DNA of 64,000 nucleotides from NCBI RefSeq assembly GCF_000237925.1, contig NC_031498.1, forward strand, positions 23,777,738-23,841,737, given 5' to 3'. This stretch comes from Schistosoma mansoni (lineage: Eukaryota > Platyhelminthes > Trematoda > Strigeidida > Schistosomatidae). The translations under genes and the position numbers were made by a program. How positions within the stretch are numbered: the stretch's first letter is position 1; every line of letters starts with the position of its first letter. Under the pieces are notes generated by a model. It worked only from the letters and a program-made list of their open reading frames with translations, was not told the origin of the DNA and searched no databases. This document shows positions 11,492 through 22,998 of this stretch, in pieces.

Positions 11492-11577
11492 CCCAGGACA
11501 GAGTTGGATGGAGAATACTGGTGGGCGGCCTATGCTCCTCCACGAGGGGTAGCAGGCATAAGTAAGTAAAGTAAGTA
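11492..11577 (+). mobile_element. RTE-type LINE, 86-bp 3' stub
   Basis: Only the last part of the LINE (CCCAGGACAGAGTTGGATGG...GGTAGCAGGC plus TAAG-type tail) is present, flanked by an exact 13-bp duplication ATAGTTTTCAAGT (11479-11491 and 11578-11590). A severely 5'-truncated insertion. Confidence 0.85.
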
Positions 11578-11590
11578 ATAGTTTTCAAGT

Positions 11591-12470
11591 AATTGATAAG
11601 ATACTCGTTGAACATAAGGGAATCTTTCTAATCTGATTCATATTTATTTTTAATATCGAATCTTATGAACATAACCAATACGTCAGACCAATTTTTCGTA
11701 AGCCAGTCATTTCAAGGCATCACAACTTGATTTAAACATTAACTCTTATCAATTGATATTTAAAGAGCAACCACCTCGTTTTAATATCAAACTTTCCAGT
11801 AGTGCAAGATCAACAAAAAGAAAAAAACCAAAACAATGAGTTGGAATTTTTTAATTCACATTCCTGACTTTAGTCAATTAGCAATATTGTTCAACTATTG
11901 TTTATTAACATTTTCCATACTACTAGACTATATCAGTCATGGCTTTTTGTGAAAAATTCTAGAATTCTTCTTAGTGTTAAACAATGAAGACTACTTTTGG
12001 GGACAATATTACACTAAACTGGAAATCTGTAAGGTTCGTACTTTTTTATTCTGTGAATTATAAGCCTTCATTTCATATATAAAATATCATCACATTCTCT
12101 CCTACTTCAGGTTACTGTAATCGAAATGTGACTCATGTATTCCATTTTTACTACTCATATGTCCTGATTTGAAATTTATTGTTTTCTCCCCATTCCTAGT
12201 ACATTGTGGTCATGTTATTCATCCATTTCTCCACTTAACTTTTCCCATGTGAATCCGTAATATTTCGAATATACAGTTCCAGATAAGTTGCCAACTAATG
12301 GGGTCGAAGGTCAGTGTTATGATGGTTACTTGTCTCTAATCTCAGGGCCGTATACTAGATCAAGACAACTCTCTGTCTAACTGGATATTAGGCACAGATT
12401 AGTGGGCAAATAAATCATGGTCGTAAAAATTAGCCACTAGTAAACACAAAACTATTTGGAATTACATTCA
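11591..12470. other. anonymous AT-rich stretch
   Basis: Nothing recognisable. Confidence 0.4.
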
Positions 12471-12477
12471 TTTGGTA

Positions 12478-12655
12478 TTGTTTGCTTGCGTCTTCCTATT
12501 GTTGTTTAGGACCGCAATTGATCAGTCTTTTATGGTATATGTACATCCTATGCGAACTCACTCGATATTGCCTCAAGTCACAAGCTTAATAAGCTGACGA
12601 GTCTCAAATCGGATTCCACTGCTAGCCACCATCCATCTTTGCTTATATTTAGAAC
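12478..12655. repeat. Fam-A rearranged fragment
   Basis: The Fam-A tail in minus orientation (12478-12600) is joined to a plus-oriented piece (12602-12655) with CTGACGAG and the GGATTCCACTGCTAGCC block. An internal part of the ribozyme is missing. Confidence 0.7.
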
Positions 12656-12825
12656 TAGTTAATAATGTAGGCTACGTTTAAACTAAGACTCTCCAAACAT
12701 CCAAAAGCAAAATCAAATATTATTGAAACGATCGTTCAATCTGTTTAAATAAATTTTTAAGAAATATCTTGTGAGAATTGTATTAGTGTTCTGTACCTTA
12801 TGTTATGTACTGACGAAAGTTTCAA

Positions 12826-12900
12826 TGTCGTTCATAAGGACGATGAAAGCTCCACGACCAAATCATCCAGCTTAGAGAACAAAACTCTATCAAAATGTCA
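12826..12900 (+). repeat. Fam-D single arm
   Basis: GTCGTTCATAAGGACGATGAAAGCTCCACGACC and the following 40 bases match the arm of 7398-7573. The CUGAUGA half of the ribozyme is absent. Confidence 0.7.
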
Positions 12901-12904
12901 TGAC

Positions 12905-13300
12905 AATTACATTCATCTACTTTTTATTTATAAATGTGGGACTCGGGTTTTAGTTTTCATGACTATATTATTAGAGATAGGATGTGTGTTCCTTCATTTG
13001 TTGCAAATTTACTCTTTAGTGATCAATGTGTTTACAAAATTTAGCAATTTTGTTTCTATTCATTTAACGAACGAATGCTATATATGATCTTTAAAGTTCA
13101 TATTATTGACATTTTTCATCCAGTAAATTGGAATACGTTACAGCATCAGGTTTATTGAAGACATATATAGTTAGCTTTATATGTTTGAAATGAAATCCCT
13201 AATGTAAATTATATTGTTACACAAAACAGTGTTCCATTCAATATTATTGTAAATATCAGATATTAGACTTATATTGGACTTTGAAAAATTAATGATTATT
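12905..13300. other. anonymous AT-rich stretch
   Basis: Nothing recognisable. Confidence 0.35.
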
Positions 13301-13305
13301 TTTAC

Positions 13306-13530
13306 ACTGTATCACGAGGCAGGCCCTAACCTGGAATCAATAAGGGAAGCGGAAAAGAAGAAGGCCAAAGAACATATTACGCCGGGAAATAGAAGCAGAT
13401 ATGAAAAGGGTGAATGTCAACTGGAAAGAACTGAAAAGGATTACCCAGGACAGAGTTGGATGGAGAATACTGATGTGCGGCCTATACTCCTCCATGAGGG
13501 GTAACAGGAGTATGTAAGTAAGTAAGTATT
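13306..13530 (+). mobile_element. RTE-type LINE 3' fragment
   Basis: Encodes in broken frames the RTE C-terminal tail (CACGAGGCAGGCCC..., then NWKEL and the DRVGW region) and ends GGGGTAACAGG plus TAAGTAAGTAAGTA. It differs from the 1565-1975 copy enough to be another subfamily. A stop codon lies just after the [18 protein letters not shown] region. Confidence 0.75.
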
Positions 13531-13534
13531 ATTA

Positions 13535-14045
13535 AATTTATTCATTAACCAAATGAAGAATATCCATGACGTCATACTTCTTTAAAAGTATAATGAAATT
13601 TCTAAACAGTTCATTATAATTAACAATCCAAAATAATTAGTCTGATATTAGATTCAGTTTATAGATAGATTATGGAGAAATAAATTAATTATCCATCAAC
13701 TGGAAAAAGGTAAAATTAGATCATTAGAATTATTTAAGTAGTATATCAATGAAAGACTATAAATATTTTGATTCCAACATATCTTTAATTAAATGTAGAC
13801 TAAACTCATGTATGTATCTGCCATAAGATAAGACCACTTCATGAATAGGCTAAGTTTATCTCATAGAAACAAAATTCGTTGTTTAATGTTATGATTGAAA
13901 GATCAATGTCATTTATTCATTTAAATGTATTAAGGTAAATTGAAAACTTAGAAAGTTTCTATAATAACGAGTAAAACATTCACTCCATTTACTCTATACA
14001 TATACTAGAAAGACGTCTTTGATATAGTGGATAATTAAAGTATTA
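13535..14045. other. anonymous AT-rich stretch
   Basis: Nothing recognisable. Confidence 0.35.
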
Positions 14046-14046
14046 T

Positions 14047-14472
14047 TATTTTTATAGTTCAAATCATCAGTCAATTGAAGATAGACCACCATGCAAAACC
14101 TGGAAGCACTGAACGGCCATTCCGTCCTATTATGGGACTTCCTCAGCAGTGAGCATCCACGATCCCGCACCCACGAGATTCGACTCTAGGACCTACCAGT
14201 CTCGCGCCAGAGCACTTAACTGATAGACCACTGAGCTATTCGGCATCCAACGGTGTTAATGTCTAACTTCAACCAATCCACGAAGTTTGAGCAACCGTCC
14301 TGGGTTCGAATCTTGGCAGGCGAGATCGTGGATGCGCACTGCTGAGGAGTCACACAATAGGACGAAACGGCCGTCCAGTGCTTTCAGGTTTTTCATAGTG
14401 GTCTAGCTTCAATTGACTCATGATTTCAACTATGAAAATACTGAAATCTCCACAAAAAGCCCATCCTGAAAA
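14047..14472. repeat. Fam-B inverted dimer
   Basis: Minus copy (about 14047-14300) with complete tRNA-like region, joined to a plus copy from the B box onward (about 14305-14472). Both ends carry the outward-facing 3' tail. The plus half retains CUGAGGA and GAAAC with one stem II mismatch; the minus half has a damaged second core. Confidence 0.8.
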
Positions 14473-14479
14473 TATTAAT

Positions 14480-15490
14480 ACCCAGAATGTAACGGGATTG
14501 ATAATTATTTTATGAAACAAGTTCGCGAATCATGACTAAATGAACTTCAGATACAAGATAATCAGTGGTTGACTGACTATGTTAATAAATATTTGTGAAT
14601 ATAAGATATTATTTATGAATATGTAAAATGTACAGCTTAAATAGTGCCTTGATATGTTAGTTGTTAGATAACAAATGGTGGACCAAATGTAGCATAGTAA
14701 CCAACGCTCTTCCAATTCCATTATAATCAATAGTGTATTTTATTTTTTGTGTCTTAGTTGACTACTGAAATTTATTCATTTACTAAACATGCAGTTCCTA
14801 TGTATTTAAATTGTTTATCTCCCTGGTATCTTGACTGTCGGTTATCATATTTCACTTTATCAAACATTTTGATAAAGATTTTGGACTACATTGAGTAAAT
14901 GAAATAACCTTGATCAGAGCATTCAAACAAATGATTATTAATATCTCATTTATGACTATTTCATAGATACATTTATAAAGTATAACAGAGTAATCATGAC
15001 TAGTGAAGTTTGGTTATGCAAGGAGTGCGACATTTGACCACAAATATCAAATAATCATGTCAGCGTCATTACATCGACTGACTGTAGTTGTAAATATTAA
15101 AAACAGAAAAATGATTTCATAGATCCACAATACCACACATACTAAAAATTCTAAAGATTTTAAGTTGAATGTTATGCGTATCCGTTTATATTCACTTATA
15201 AAGAGTAGGAAACTAAAACGAAATGGCTGTTCATTGGCCCCTTGATTTTGCATAGTGATCTAATGTATGTACGTTAATGAAAATATAGTCTCTACTAAAG
15301 TTAGATATGTTGGAATAGAAATCTCTCGAATGAAAATAATATATTCTCAACAAATATTCATCGGGAACAAACTATATACTGCGATTTATTCTCTTCATAA
15401 TACCTATTCTAGTATTTTATAAAACGTTTATTACTTAGAACATCCTTTATTCTGTTCCAAGGACATAATTTAAATTACCTTCAGTCAGCT
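14480..15490. other. anonymous AT-rich stretch
   Basis: Nothing recognisable. Faint SINE-like echoes around 15210-15260 are too weak to call. Confidence 0.35.
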
Positions 15491-15494
15491 GGAT

Positions 15495-15830
15495 TGAAAA
15501 CTTTCATTAGTCACGATTGATTGATCACTGGGTGGTGATCAATGTCATGTGTGTCAAGTCCTTCCTAGTGTTTATCGAATGCTATCGATCGAGTTGCAAT
15601 ATGGCCACTAGTCTAGGTGGCTCGACACTGCGTGCACTATGTTGAGATAAGATGGTGGTTAGAGGCGGTCAACAGGAAACCCTGGACCTGGGTTTCGTGC
15701 TACTTGGTAGTACCAGTTCCCTCAAGATTACAGGTATACCTTGCTGATGAGTGCCAAGTAGCACAAAACCCGGGTCCAGGGTTTCTTGTTGACCACCTCC
15801 AACCACCATCTTACTTTCATTAGTGCTATT
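15495..15830. repeat. Fam-C hairpin repeat
   Basis: Inverted arms of about 58 bp (15650-15708 and 15751-15808, containing GGTGGTTAGAGG and CCTCCAACCACC) flank a 42-bp centre. The upstream part (GATTGATCACTGGGTGGTGATCAATG...) is itself locally palindromic. A degenerate relative may lie at 41060-41150. The right arm plus centre carries a hammerhead-like motif. Confidence 0.75.
15735..15790 (+). ncRNA. hammerhead-like ribozyme motif (Fam-C)
   Basis: CCUUG, then CUGAUGA (15744-15750), stem II GUGC with GCAC, then AAAA where GAAA is required, short stem III ACCCGGGU, C, and CAGGG pairing with CCUUG. The single G12-to-A change should disable this copy, but the opposite arm (minus strand) retains GAAAC at the same place, so the family ancestor probably had a complete core. 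Confidence 0.55.
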
Positions 15831-16375
15831 TAAAGATATCTATTTGGCATAGAGCGTCCTATTGATATATTGAAATATTTGAAATTTATTGATAGTTAAA
15901 TCCTGATTTTGTAACACTTACTAGCATCTCATACTGGATTTATGTATCCAAGAAGAAACGGTGATAAGTCTTCTTTTATCATGGTATCTTTGTCATTATT
16001 ATATCAACCCTTATTACCATATTAATTACATAATTTTCAGTCTACTTTAATCAATAATTCTATTCTTTTTACTAAATGATTACAACTTATATAATTCCAG
16101 AATATCATTATGCTATTTCATTAACAATCTCATTGTGTAACCAACTTAATTTTAGCTTCATGACGTTTTTTACTATCTGTAACATTCTATAGTTTTCTTT
16201 TCGACATTGGGTTCATTTGTAACATTTTCTTCAGTTTCATTTAAATCTTCGTCATGTTATTTATGGGTACACATTACCTTAAACCAGTATCTCTGTCCAA
16301 TTAAGTTAACGCTTTTATATATTTTGATTCGAAATAAAATGAATTCGTGCTATTCCATTCAATAATAGATATGTT
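15830..16375. other. anonymous AT-rich stretch
   Basis: Nothing recognisable. Confidence 0.35.
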
Positions 16376-16496
16376 TTTCGTTATATCCCAATGAGTACGA
16401 CGATTCGTGACTTAATGTAATTAACTTCTTCAGACTAAGTAAACAACCGAATTAAATTAATACAAGTTAAAATAGTACATAGGAAACAATGTACAA
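16376..16496 (-). mobile_element. PLE-1 terminal repeat, isolated copy
   Basis: Matches the terminal inverted repeat of the Penelope-like element at 17498-19048 (ATATCCCAATGAGTA..., then CTTCTTCAGA and TAATACAAGTT). No coding part attached. Confidence 0.65.
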
Positions 16497-16522
16497 TATT
16501 CTATCTCTTCCCAAGTTTAAGG

Positions 16523-16936
16523 TGATATGCTTGATGCTATTACGTGTTCACCTTACTCAGTAAACGGGACGAGGGTCAAAGACACAGTGACGCAATAGGC
16601 TATTCTAGTTCGTTATCTTCGGCCCTGCTAACTTGATCAAGAAGACTTGATGAAACGTAGAGAATGTATTCTACAAGCACTCAGAAATACGAGGTCACTA
16701 AGCACACAAATCAAGCTTATTTATACAATGATAGAAACGCCCTTGGGAGAGTCACAAAATAGTGTACTAAAGAAATCCGTCAACCAATGACAGTCAAGAA
16801 ATTCCGAGTGGGAAATGTTAGCTGTAAGTCAACTAAGCGTCTCTTGGCGCGAAAATATAAAATTCAAACTTTCAGAATAAAATTATAAAATTAGGGCGTT
16901 TACCAAGTGAGTTCTGTAGATCTAACGTCCCCAACA
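16523..16936 (-). mobile_element. LTR2 solo LTR
   Basis: A 414-bp minus-strand copy (TGTTGGGGACG...GCATATCA) flanked by an exact 5-bp duplication TAAGG (16518-16522 and 16937-16941). Solo LTR without coding region. Confidence 0.78.
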
Positions 16937-17047
16937 TAAGGAAGTAGTTCTTTTAACATAATTGCGAACATTAGTAAAAACTTTTACAGTCACATTCAAC
17001 AAAATCTTTCTTGATAAAATATTTTTTAATAGTTAAAGTTTGACACT

Positions 17048-17275
17048 AACAACGTTGGATTCCGTCTTGGTGGTCTAGAGGTTAAGCATTTGCGCGGGGA
17101 TTTGAGTTTAGCGAGCGGGGTGGTGGATGCACACTACTGAGGATTCCCATACTACGATTAAACGACCGTCCAGTGCTTCCAGGTTTCCTATGGTGGTCTA
17201 TCTTTAATCGACTTATGAATTCAACTATTAAACTACTACAATCTCCACAAAACCTCCTTTCCGAAAATATTTTTT
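17048..17275 (+). repeat. Fam-B2 SINE copy
   Basis: Starts CAACGTTGGATTCC with a tRNA-like part (GGTGGTCTAGAGGTTAAG), then CTACTGAGGATTCCC and AAACGACCGTCCAGTGC, then the tail TCTCCACAAAACC. Ribozyme decayed. Confidence 0.75.
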
Positions 17276-17999
17276 ATCAAATAGATTTTTTGTATATGCA
17301 TCGAAACTCATTTACATAATAAACTGTCTGTATTGAATAAGTTATCTTGACTATACCAAGAAAAGGGATATTTTCAAATCCTATGAAAAAAAAGATCATT
17401 TATTAGAACTAACTACACAGAACTTCAGTTTCTATCCATAGACCTGGGTTGAATGAAATTCCATATGAAACTGCGGTTCTGTTCAGTTTCGAATATCGTA
17501 ATTTATAAATAAATTAATATTTCGTAATATCCCAATGAGTAGAAAAATTAGATTTTCTGACTTTTCGTGACTCATTGTAAGCCACTTCTTCAGAGAATAA
17601 ATAATCAAATTCACATTAATCCAAGTTTAAATAGTACAACGGAACAACGGAAGTCATGATCATCACTTCAGAAGAGGACAAACTTAAAGAACAAAAGACT
17701 GTAATCAGCATCTTACAATTTATTAATTTTCCTATGAAGATTATTAGAAGTATATTAAAACAAGACAGTTCAGTAAGTAATAATGATAATGATTCGAATG
17801 AAATACTATGGATTGGTACTGCCGTTTTACCTTACCATCATGGCACAACTGTAGAACTCCAAAGGATCTTAAGACAACACAGAATTAAAGTATATTACGA
17901 AACAACGAACACACTTCAAAATACTTTAGTTCGATTAAAAGAAAAAATCCCATTCATGCCAACACAGAACCGCGTCTAAAAATTAGGTTGTGTCGATTG

Positions 18000-18321
18000 T
18001 GATGCCTTCTATATTGGAGAGTCATCTCGCGAAATCTTGACTCGTGCCAAAGAACATATCAGGTACACAAAGAAACTTCCTAATAATCCTGTAGAATTAG
18101 ATAGACTTCAGATTAAGTCGGCAATAGCAGTTCACGCCATTTTCAACAATCATCAAATTGATTTCGAAAATATCAAAATACTACAGAAAGGTTTTTCCAA
18201 CTACAAAGAAAGAAGAGTAGCTGAAGCTTTCCATATAATGCTTAATCCCACAGCTCTCAATAGAAAGGAAGGCCTTACCATACAGACTACTTGGACCATC
18301 TATCCTAGTCACTCAGTCTGA
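18000..18321 (+). pseudogene. Penelope-type GIY-YIG endonuclease fragment
   Basis: Contains the Cys-x-x-Cys plus FYIGES signature followed by an EH motif and the conserved NPVELDRLQIKSAIAVH and NRKEG blocks. This is the usual order at the C-terminus of Penelope-like proteins, where a GIY-YIG nuclease nicks target DNA for reverse transcription. Only this domain end is recognisable, so no function is expected here. Confidence 0.75.
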
Positions 18322-18570
18322 TATTATTTACAATTTCACACCATTACATTACAAATCAAACTCTATCCTTTGTAATTATAAAGGTCACACAGTTTTCATT
18401 ATTAATAGTGCATACATACACACAAAATTACATACATGTCGCTTATGAATCACCTTGACCGAAATGAAATGACGTAACAGTGATTTATTCAGACCTGTTT
18501 TTGATTGATCACCTAATATTCTTTGATTGTTCCGTTGTACTATTTAAACTTGGATTAATGTTAATTTGGT

Positions 18571-18626
18571 TATCTATTCTCTGAAGAAGTGTCCTACACT
18601 GAGTCACGAAACGTCAGAAAATCTAA
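18571..18626 (+). ncRNA. hammerhead motif in PLE-1 terminal repeat
   Basis: CUGAAGA (18581-18587), one extra A, a stem II closed by GUG with CAC, GAAA (18608-18611), a 2-bp stem III, cleavage-site C (18615), then AGAA pairing with the upstream UUCU. Hammerheads in Penelope-like terminal repeats are known; the extra nucleotide before stem II parallels Fam-D. Confidence 0.5.
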
Positions 18627-18656
18627 TTTTTCTACTCATTGGGATATTACAAATAT

Positions 18657-19016
18657 CAGATGCTCACTAGTGACTGACTCCTTGAGGTATTTCCTGGAGT
18701 TCTAGTGAGAAGCAGTAACCGGTGGAGTTCAACCAGGTCTGTTGTGAGATAGGAACTCACTGATGACATTGGTGAATGGTTGCTCAATTTCGTGAATCAG
18801 TTGAAGTTAGACATTAACACCGTTGGATGCCAGCTCAGTGGTCTATCGGTTAAGGGCCTCGGCTCGAAACTGGTAGGTCCTGGGTTCGAATCCCGCGGGA
18901 GTGGGTTCGTGGATGCGCACTGCTGAGGAGTCCCATAATAGGACGAAACGGCCGTCCAGTGCTTTCAGGTTTTCCATGGTGGTCTAGCTTCAATTGACTC
19001 ATGATCTCAACTCTAT
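18657..19016 (+). repeat. Fam-B full-length element (reference copy)
   Basis: A 360-bp element flanked by an exact 13-bp duplication ATATTACAAATAT (18644-18656, 19017-19029). Order: 5' block (CTCACTAGTGACTGACTCC to about 18815), a GTTGGATGCC start of the tRNA-like region, A box GCTCAGTGG, B box GGTTCGAATCC, hammerhead (18911-18969), tail CAATTGACTCATGATC. The Pol III-type internal promoter and target duplication mark it as a SINE moved by LINE machinery. Inserted into the right terminal repeat of PLE-1. Confidence 0.88.
18911..18969 (+). ncRNA. Fam-B hammerhead ribozyme, core intact
   Basis: Stem I GCACTG (18917-18922) with CAGTGC (18957-18962); core CTGAGGA (18923-18929); stem II GTCC (18930-18933) with GGAC (18941-18944); GAAA (18945-18948); stem III ACGGCCGT; predicted cleavage after C18956. 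All invariant core bases present. Confidence 0.78.
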
Positions 19017-19049
19017 ATATTACAAATATATTAATTTATTTATAACAAT

Positions 19050-20139
19050 CTACCCAATGCTCAATTTATTCAAAATTATCAAATTCAAACTTGGTAATGA
19101 TATCGTAGTTTATATTTCTACATAATAAACTTAAGTCTTGATATTTATTTATATTGAAAAATTCAAAGTATAACTTTGGTATTGTTATTCTATCATATCA
19201 ATATTGTTATTGTTTATAAAAGCACACTTTCACTATTCATTTGCTTAACTAATCCTTTGATAATATACAAATGTTTGTTAGATCGTTAAGAGTAATCAAA
19301 GTCAATGAATGTAGGTCATCTACGTCATGGAAAGTTATCAATTAAAACAAAAATGTAAAGTAGAATATTCTCCAACTTAAAGGCCATTAACAATAAGCAA
19401 TATGTATATTATACGTATCGCAATGATGAATTCACTAGCACTATTAAAGTACATACTTGTGACTAACTATGGAAGATGATTTTCGGATTCATCGTAAAAC
19501 TATGCAGCCAGTGGAACTCTCCTATATCATGTATGAAATAAGTGTTACTACTGAGAATGAACAATAGTCCCGTAATATTGCGTATTGATAGGAGTAAGAA
19601 ATTTAAACTACTGGATACTAAAATAGGAGCCCAAAGTTTAACGCTTTAGGGTACATGGCTGAATCTACTGTGAGGTCGTGAATGCATACTGCCAAAGTGT
19701 TCCATACTAGGGGAAAATAGTTTTTTCAGTATTCATTGGTTGTCAGTGGTTATCTAGCCACCTAGTCCATAACACAAAAAATCGTCTTCACTTATCTAGA
19801 TAAGAGAAATATGTCATTATTCAACTCTAAAGGCGGCAGTACATTTGAATTGGTAAAAAGGAATCCACTGAATTACTATAAAAACCTCTTGATACTTGAA
19901 ATTAATATGATAATTTAATTATATACGTCAAAAACTGTATTATGACTTACCGACTATTGTTGCAAAAATGAATACACCAATGAGGTAAGACACAATTGTA
20001 AATGTGAGCCTAAATTTGAGATGAAAATAGATAGGAATTCAGGAAATCAGTATTCTATTCATTACTGATATATATATACAAATAAAATACATGGGGATAT
20101 ATTTCTTACTAAATTAGGTACGACAGTCTACGAACAAAT
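19050..20139. other. mostly anonymous; one decayed Fam-B2
   Basis: A very decayed Fam-B2 copy (plus) can be sensed at about 19630-19790 (GTGAATGCATACTGCC, then TTCCATACTAGG). The rest shows nothing. Confidence 0.35.
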
Positions 20140-20144
20140 AAACA

Positions 20145-20533
20145 TGTTGGGGATGTCAAATTCCCAGAACTTACTTGATAAATGGCTTAATTTTGTAATT
20201 TTATTTAGAAAATTTGAATTTAGCTGTTTCCGCTCCAAAAGCGCTCTTTTTACCTTCACGTCATATTTCCCACTTGTAAACTATCTTAAACGCTATTGGT
20301 CCATTGTTTCTTTGAGTGTGATGCCCGAGGATAATTTGTTGTTGTATATATACGCTTGAGTTTTTCCCCATATGACTCGCTTGTACTCGGCTGATTTAGG
20401 AATATATATTCCTCTACTTTGCCTTGAACTTCTTCATCTAGTTAGAGGGGCCTGAGACAACAGATTAGATTAGCTTATCGTGTGATTGGCCTTTCGTTCG
20501 TTACCGCGAAATGGACTTAGTTCAAGCATATCA
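20145..20533 (+). mobile_element. LTR2 solo LTR
   Basis: A 389-bp copy, TGTTGGGGATG...GCATATCA, flanked by an exact 5-bp duplication AAACA (20140-20144, 20534-20538). Solo LTR. Confidence 0.78.
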
Positions 20534-20538
20534 AAACA

Positions 20539-21075
20539 GTAGGTTCAAGTAGCTTTTAAATTGTAGATATATTATTAACCTTATAAATGACCACCAGATA
20601 CAGGTAGCCAAATGAAATGTAAAAGCGAAACGAAACAATAAACAACATATGGAAGCATAGTTTCTAAAATTACACTGTGAAAAAAATAGTAATACCTTAA
20701 TGTATACAAGCTTCAGAGTCATGGTACAAGAAAACATTTTAGTGTTTGGTTGACAGTTGACATGCATAGAGGCAAAATCTTAAATATTCCCTTAATTTGG
20801 TTAAATATTGAAATAACTTCATTAGTTTTGACAGTTAATTTCTATGTAATATATATGTGCCTGTAACCATGCTTTCTATATCATGTCATAAAAGGATTAT
20901 AAAACAGAATAGATTATTCTTGACAATGAACAAAAGTGAATTCATCATATATTAAAACTAACCATCCTGTTTTACGAAATACTAAACCTGAAAATGAGCG
21001 AACAGTTAATTTTTGGTTTTTTGTTGTTGTTGTTGTGAAGATTAATGAAAAATCTCTGAAAAAATTCCCACCATA
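20539..21075. other. anonymous AT-rich stretch
   Basis: Nothing recognisable. Confidence 0.35.
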
Positions 21076-21113
21076 TTAAAACACAACTATATGAACGAAG
21101 AATATTCTTTTCA

Positions 21114-22103
21114 TAGTTCAAAGCGTGATTCAGTTGAAGCTAGACCACCATGGAAAACCTGGAAGCACTAGACGGCCGTTTCATCTTATTGTGGGACTCC
21201 TCAGAAATGCGCATCCACGATCCCGCCTCGCGAGATTCGAACCCAGGACCTACCAGTCTTACGCCAGAGCACTTAACCGATAGACCACTGAGTCGGCATC
21301 CCATGGTGTTTATGTCTAATTTCGATAATGCAATGAGAAGACGATGTTTATCAGAATTATGTGATATATTTGCGCAATACATTTTGAACAATCTGATCAC
21401 ACATATACTTGTTAAGACATCTTTATAAGACATTTTTTATATGGCTGCAGAACCAAATGAATTCCAATAGTCGAATAAGATCACGGGATAGACAAACATC
21501 TTCCTCCATCGCGAATCATTTGGTTGAAACTGGTCATAAGGTCGACATCAAGTCAGTGTTTGTAGTGTTGTACAAAAGCCTTCAAGGACGTATACTAAAG
21601 TTTATTGAAGCCTTGGCTGTACGGAAATTGAAACTCCTTTTATGTGTTCAAAAACAATTTGTTCTTACCCTTAACCTACCCTGGTAATGCTGATTTATTA
21701 TCCAGAGTAATCATCACATTGTTTTTGTGTACTTTATTTATTTCCTTTCTTTGTTACGACTTACCTGTCTAGTTGACCTTTTAGTTTTCATATAAAAATG
21801 TCTTAACAAGTATATGTGTGATCAGATTGTTCGAAATGTATTGCGCTAATATATCACATAATTCTGATTAACTTCTTCTTCGCATTGCATTATCGAAATT
21901 TACCAAAGGGACTAATTGTTTTAAAGTTTATGTCTAACTCCAACCAATCCACGAAGTTGAGCAATCGTTCATCAATTGTCTTCAGTGAGTTTCTATCTCA
22001 CAACAGACGTGGTTTCAACTCCACTGGTCACTGCTTCTCACTAGAACTCCAGGACATATCTCTTGAAGTCAGTCAATAGTGAGCATATGATTATTATTCT
22101 GAT
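21114..22103 (-). repeat. Fam-B copy nested in IR-1, split by PLE-2
   Basis: Flanked by an exact 13-bp duplication AATATTCTTTTCA (21101-21113, 22104-22116). The 3' part, tRNA-like region and hammerhead are at 21114-21319 and the 5' block at 21926-22103; PLE-2 lies between. The ribozyme core is intact, but stem II is weakened (GUCC facing AGAU). Confidence 0.85.
21320..21925 (+). mobile_element. PLE-2: Penelope-like fragment nested in Fam-B
   Basis: A 606-bp insertion with inverted termini of about 105 bp (21323-21430; 21790-21902), flanked by an exact 12-bp duplication GTTTATGTCTAA (21308-21319, 21926-21937). A frame within 21409-21687 encodes a Penelope-type C-terminal end (SSSIANHLVETGHKVDI..., ALAVRKLK..., TLNLPW). 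A 5'-truncated fossil; relatives at 34655-35225 and 54940-56805. Confidence 0.8.
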
Positions 22104-22998
22104 AATATTCTTTTCAATAATTTCTCATCGGGTTCTACAATTATAAATTAATAATACACAAAAGAAGATTGGCCAAGTTTAAGGCAGAGTACATCATTAG
22201 AAAAATTGTAACATCTGAATCAATGAGTGTTTGTAAGATAAAATAAAATTGAATCATTAATGTTGAGATGATTAGTATGAAGTGTTAACTAGAATCAGTT
22301 TATAAGGGAAATGAAATAGTGAGATGATTGATCAGAATAAAGACAGTTGACATGGGATTACAAATCAGAAATTACGTAATATGTAGAATAATATGAATGA
22401 GGTCAGATATAGTAGATAGGGTTGGATGCTGAATAAATTTCTCTAAAAAGTTGGCAAGTGTAATAATAATAATGGTATGATGTGTAGATAAAATAAGTTC
22501 AGGATATCAAAATGAACATTAATCAGATTAATGTCACCATATTATAAAATTGATTGTTAACAAGTTGACCCTGAAGTTGGCCAGGGTAAAAGGAGCGGCT
22601 GAACATATTTCTTTTGGATGCGCAACTCTGGCTTTGCATCTACACATCTTACCAGTCATTATTATTATTCTTATCACACTTGCTAACCTTTTAGAGAAAT
22701 TTATTCAGCATCCAACCCTATCTACTATATCTGACCTCATTCATATTATTCTACATATTACGTAATTTCTGATTTGTAGTCTCACTCACTCCATGTCAAC
22801 TGTCTTTATCCTGATCATTCATCTCACAATTTCATTTCACTTATAAACTGATCCCAGTTAACACTTCATATTAATCATCCCAACACTAACGATTCGATCT
22901 TATTTTATATGACAAACACTCCTTGATTCACATATTACAGTTTCTTAAATGATGTACTCTGCCAATTTTTTTTATGGATTATTAATTTGGATTTATGA

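Larger units (their letters stand above)
17498..19048 (+). mobile_element. PLE-1: Penelope-like element fragment
   Basis: About 125-150 bp inverted repeats (17498-17646; 18527-18656 continuing at 19017-19048) enclose coding remnants of a Penelope-like element: an upstream piece (17656-17979) and a GIY-YIG-type endonuclease end (18000-18321). The reverse-transcriptase core is absent. A Fam-B SINE sits inside the right repeat. The right repeat carries a hammerhead motif. An incomplete fossil with at least one break. Confidence 0.75.

Noticed and set aside
17524-18656. DNA transposon with terminal inverted repeats
   Set aside because: The enclosed GIY-YIG signature and the terminal hammerhead fit a Penelope-like element; no transposase motif is present.
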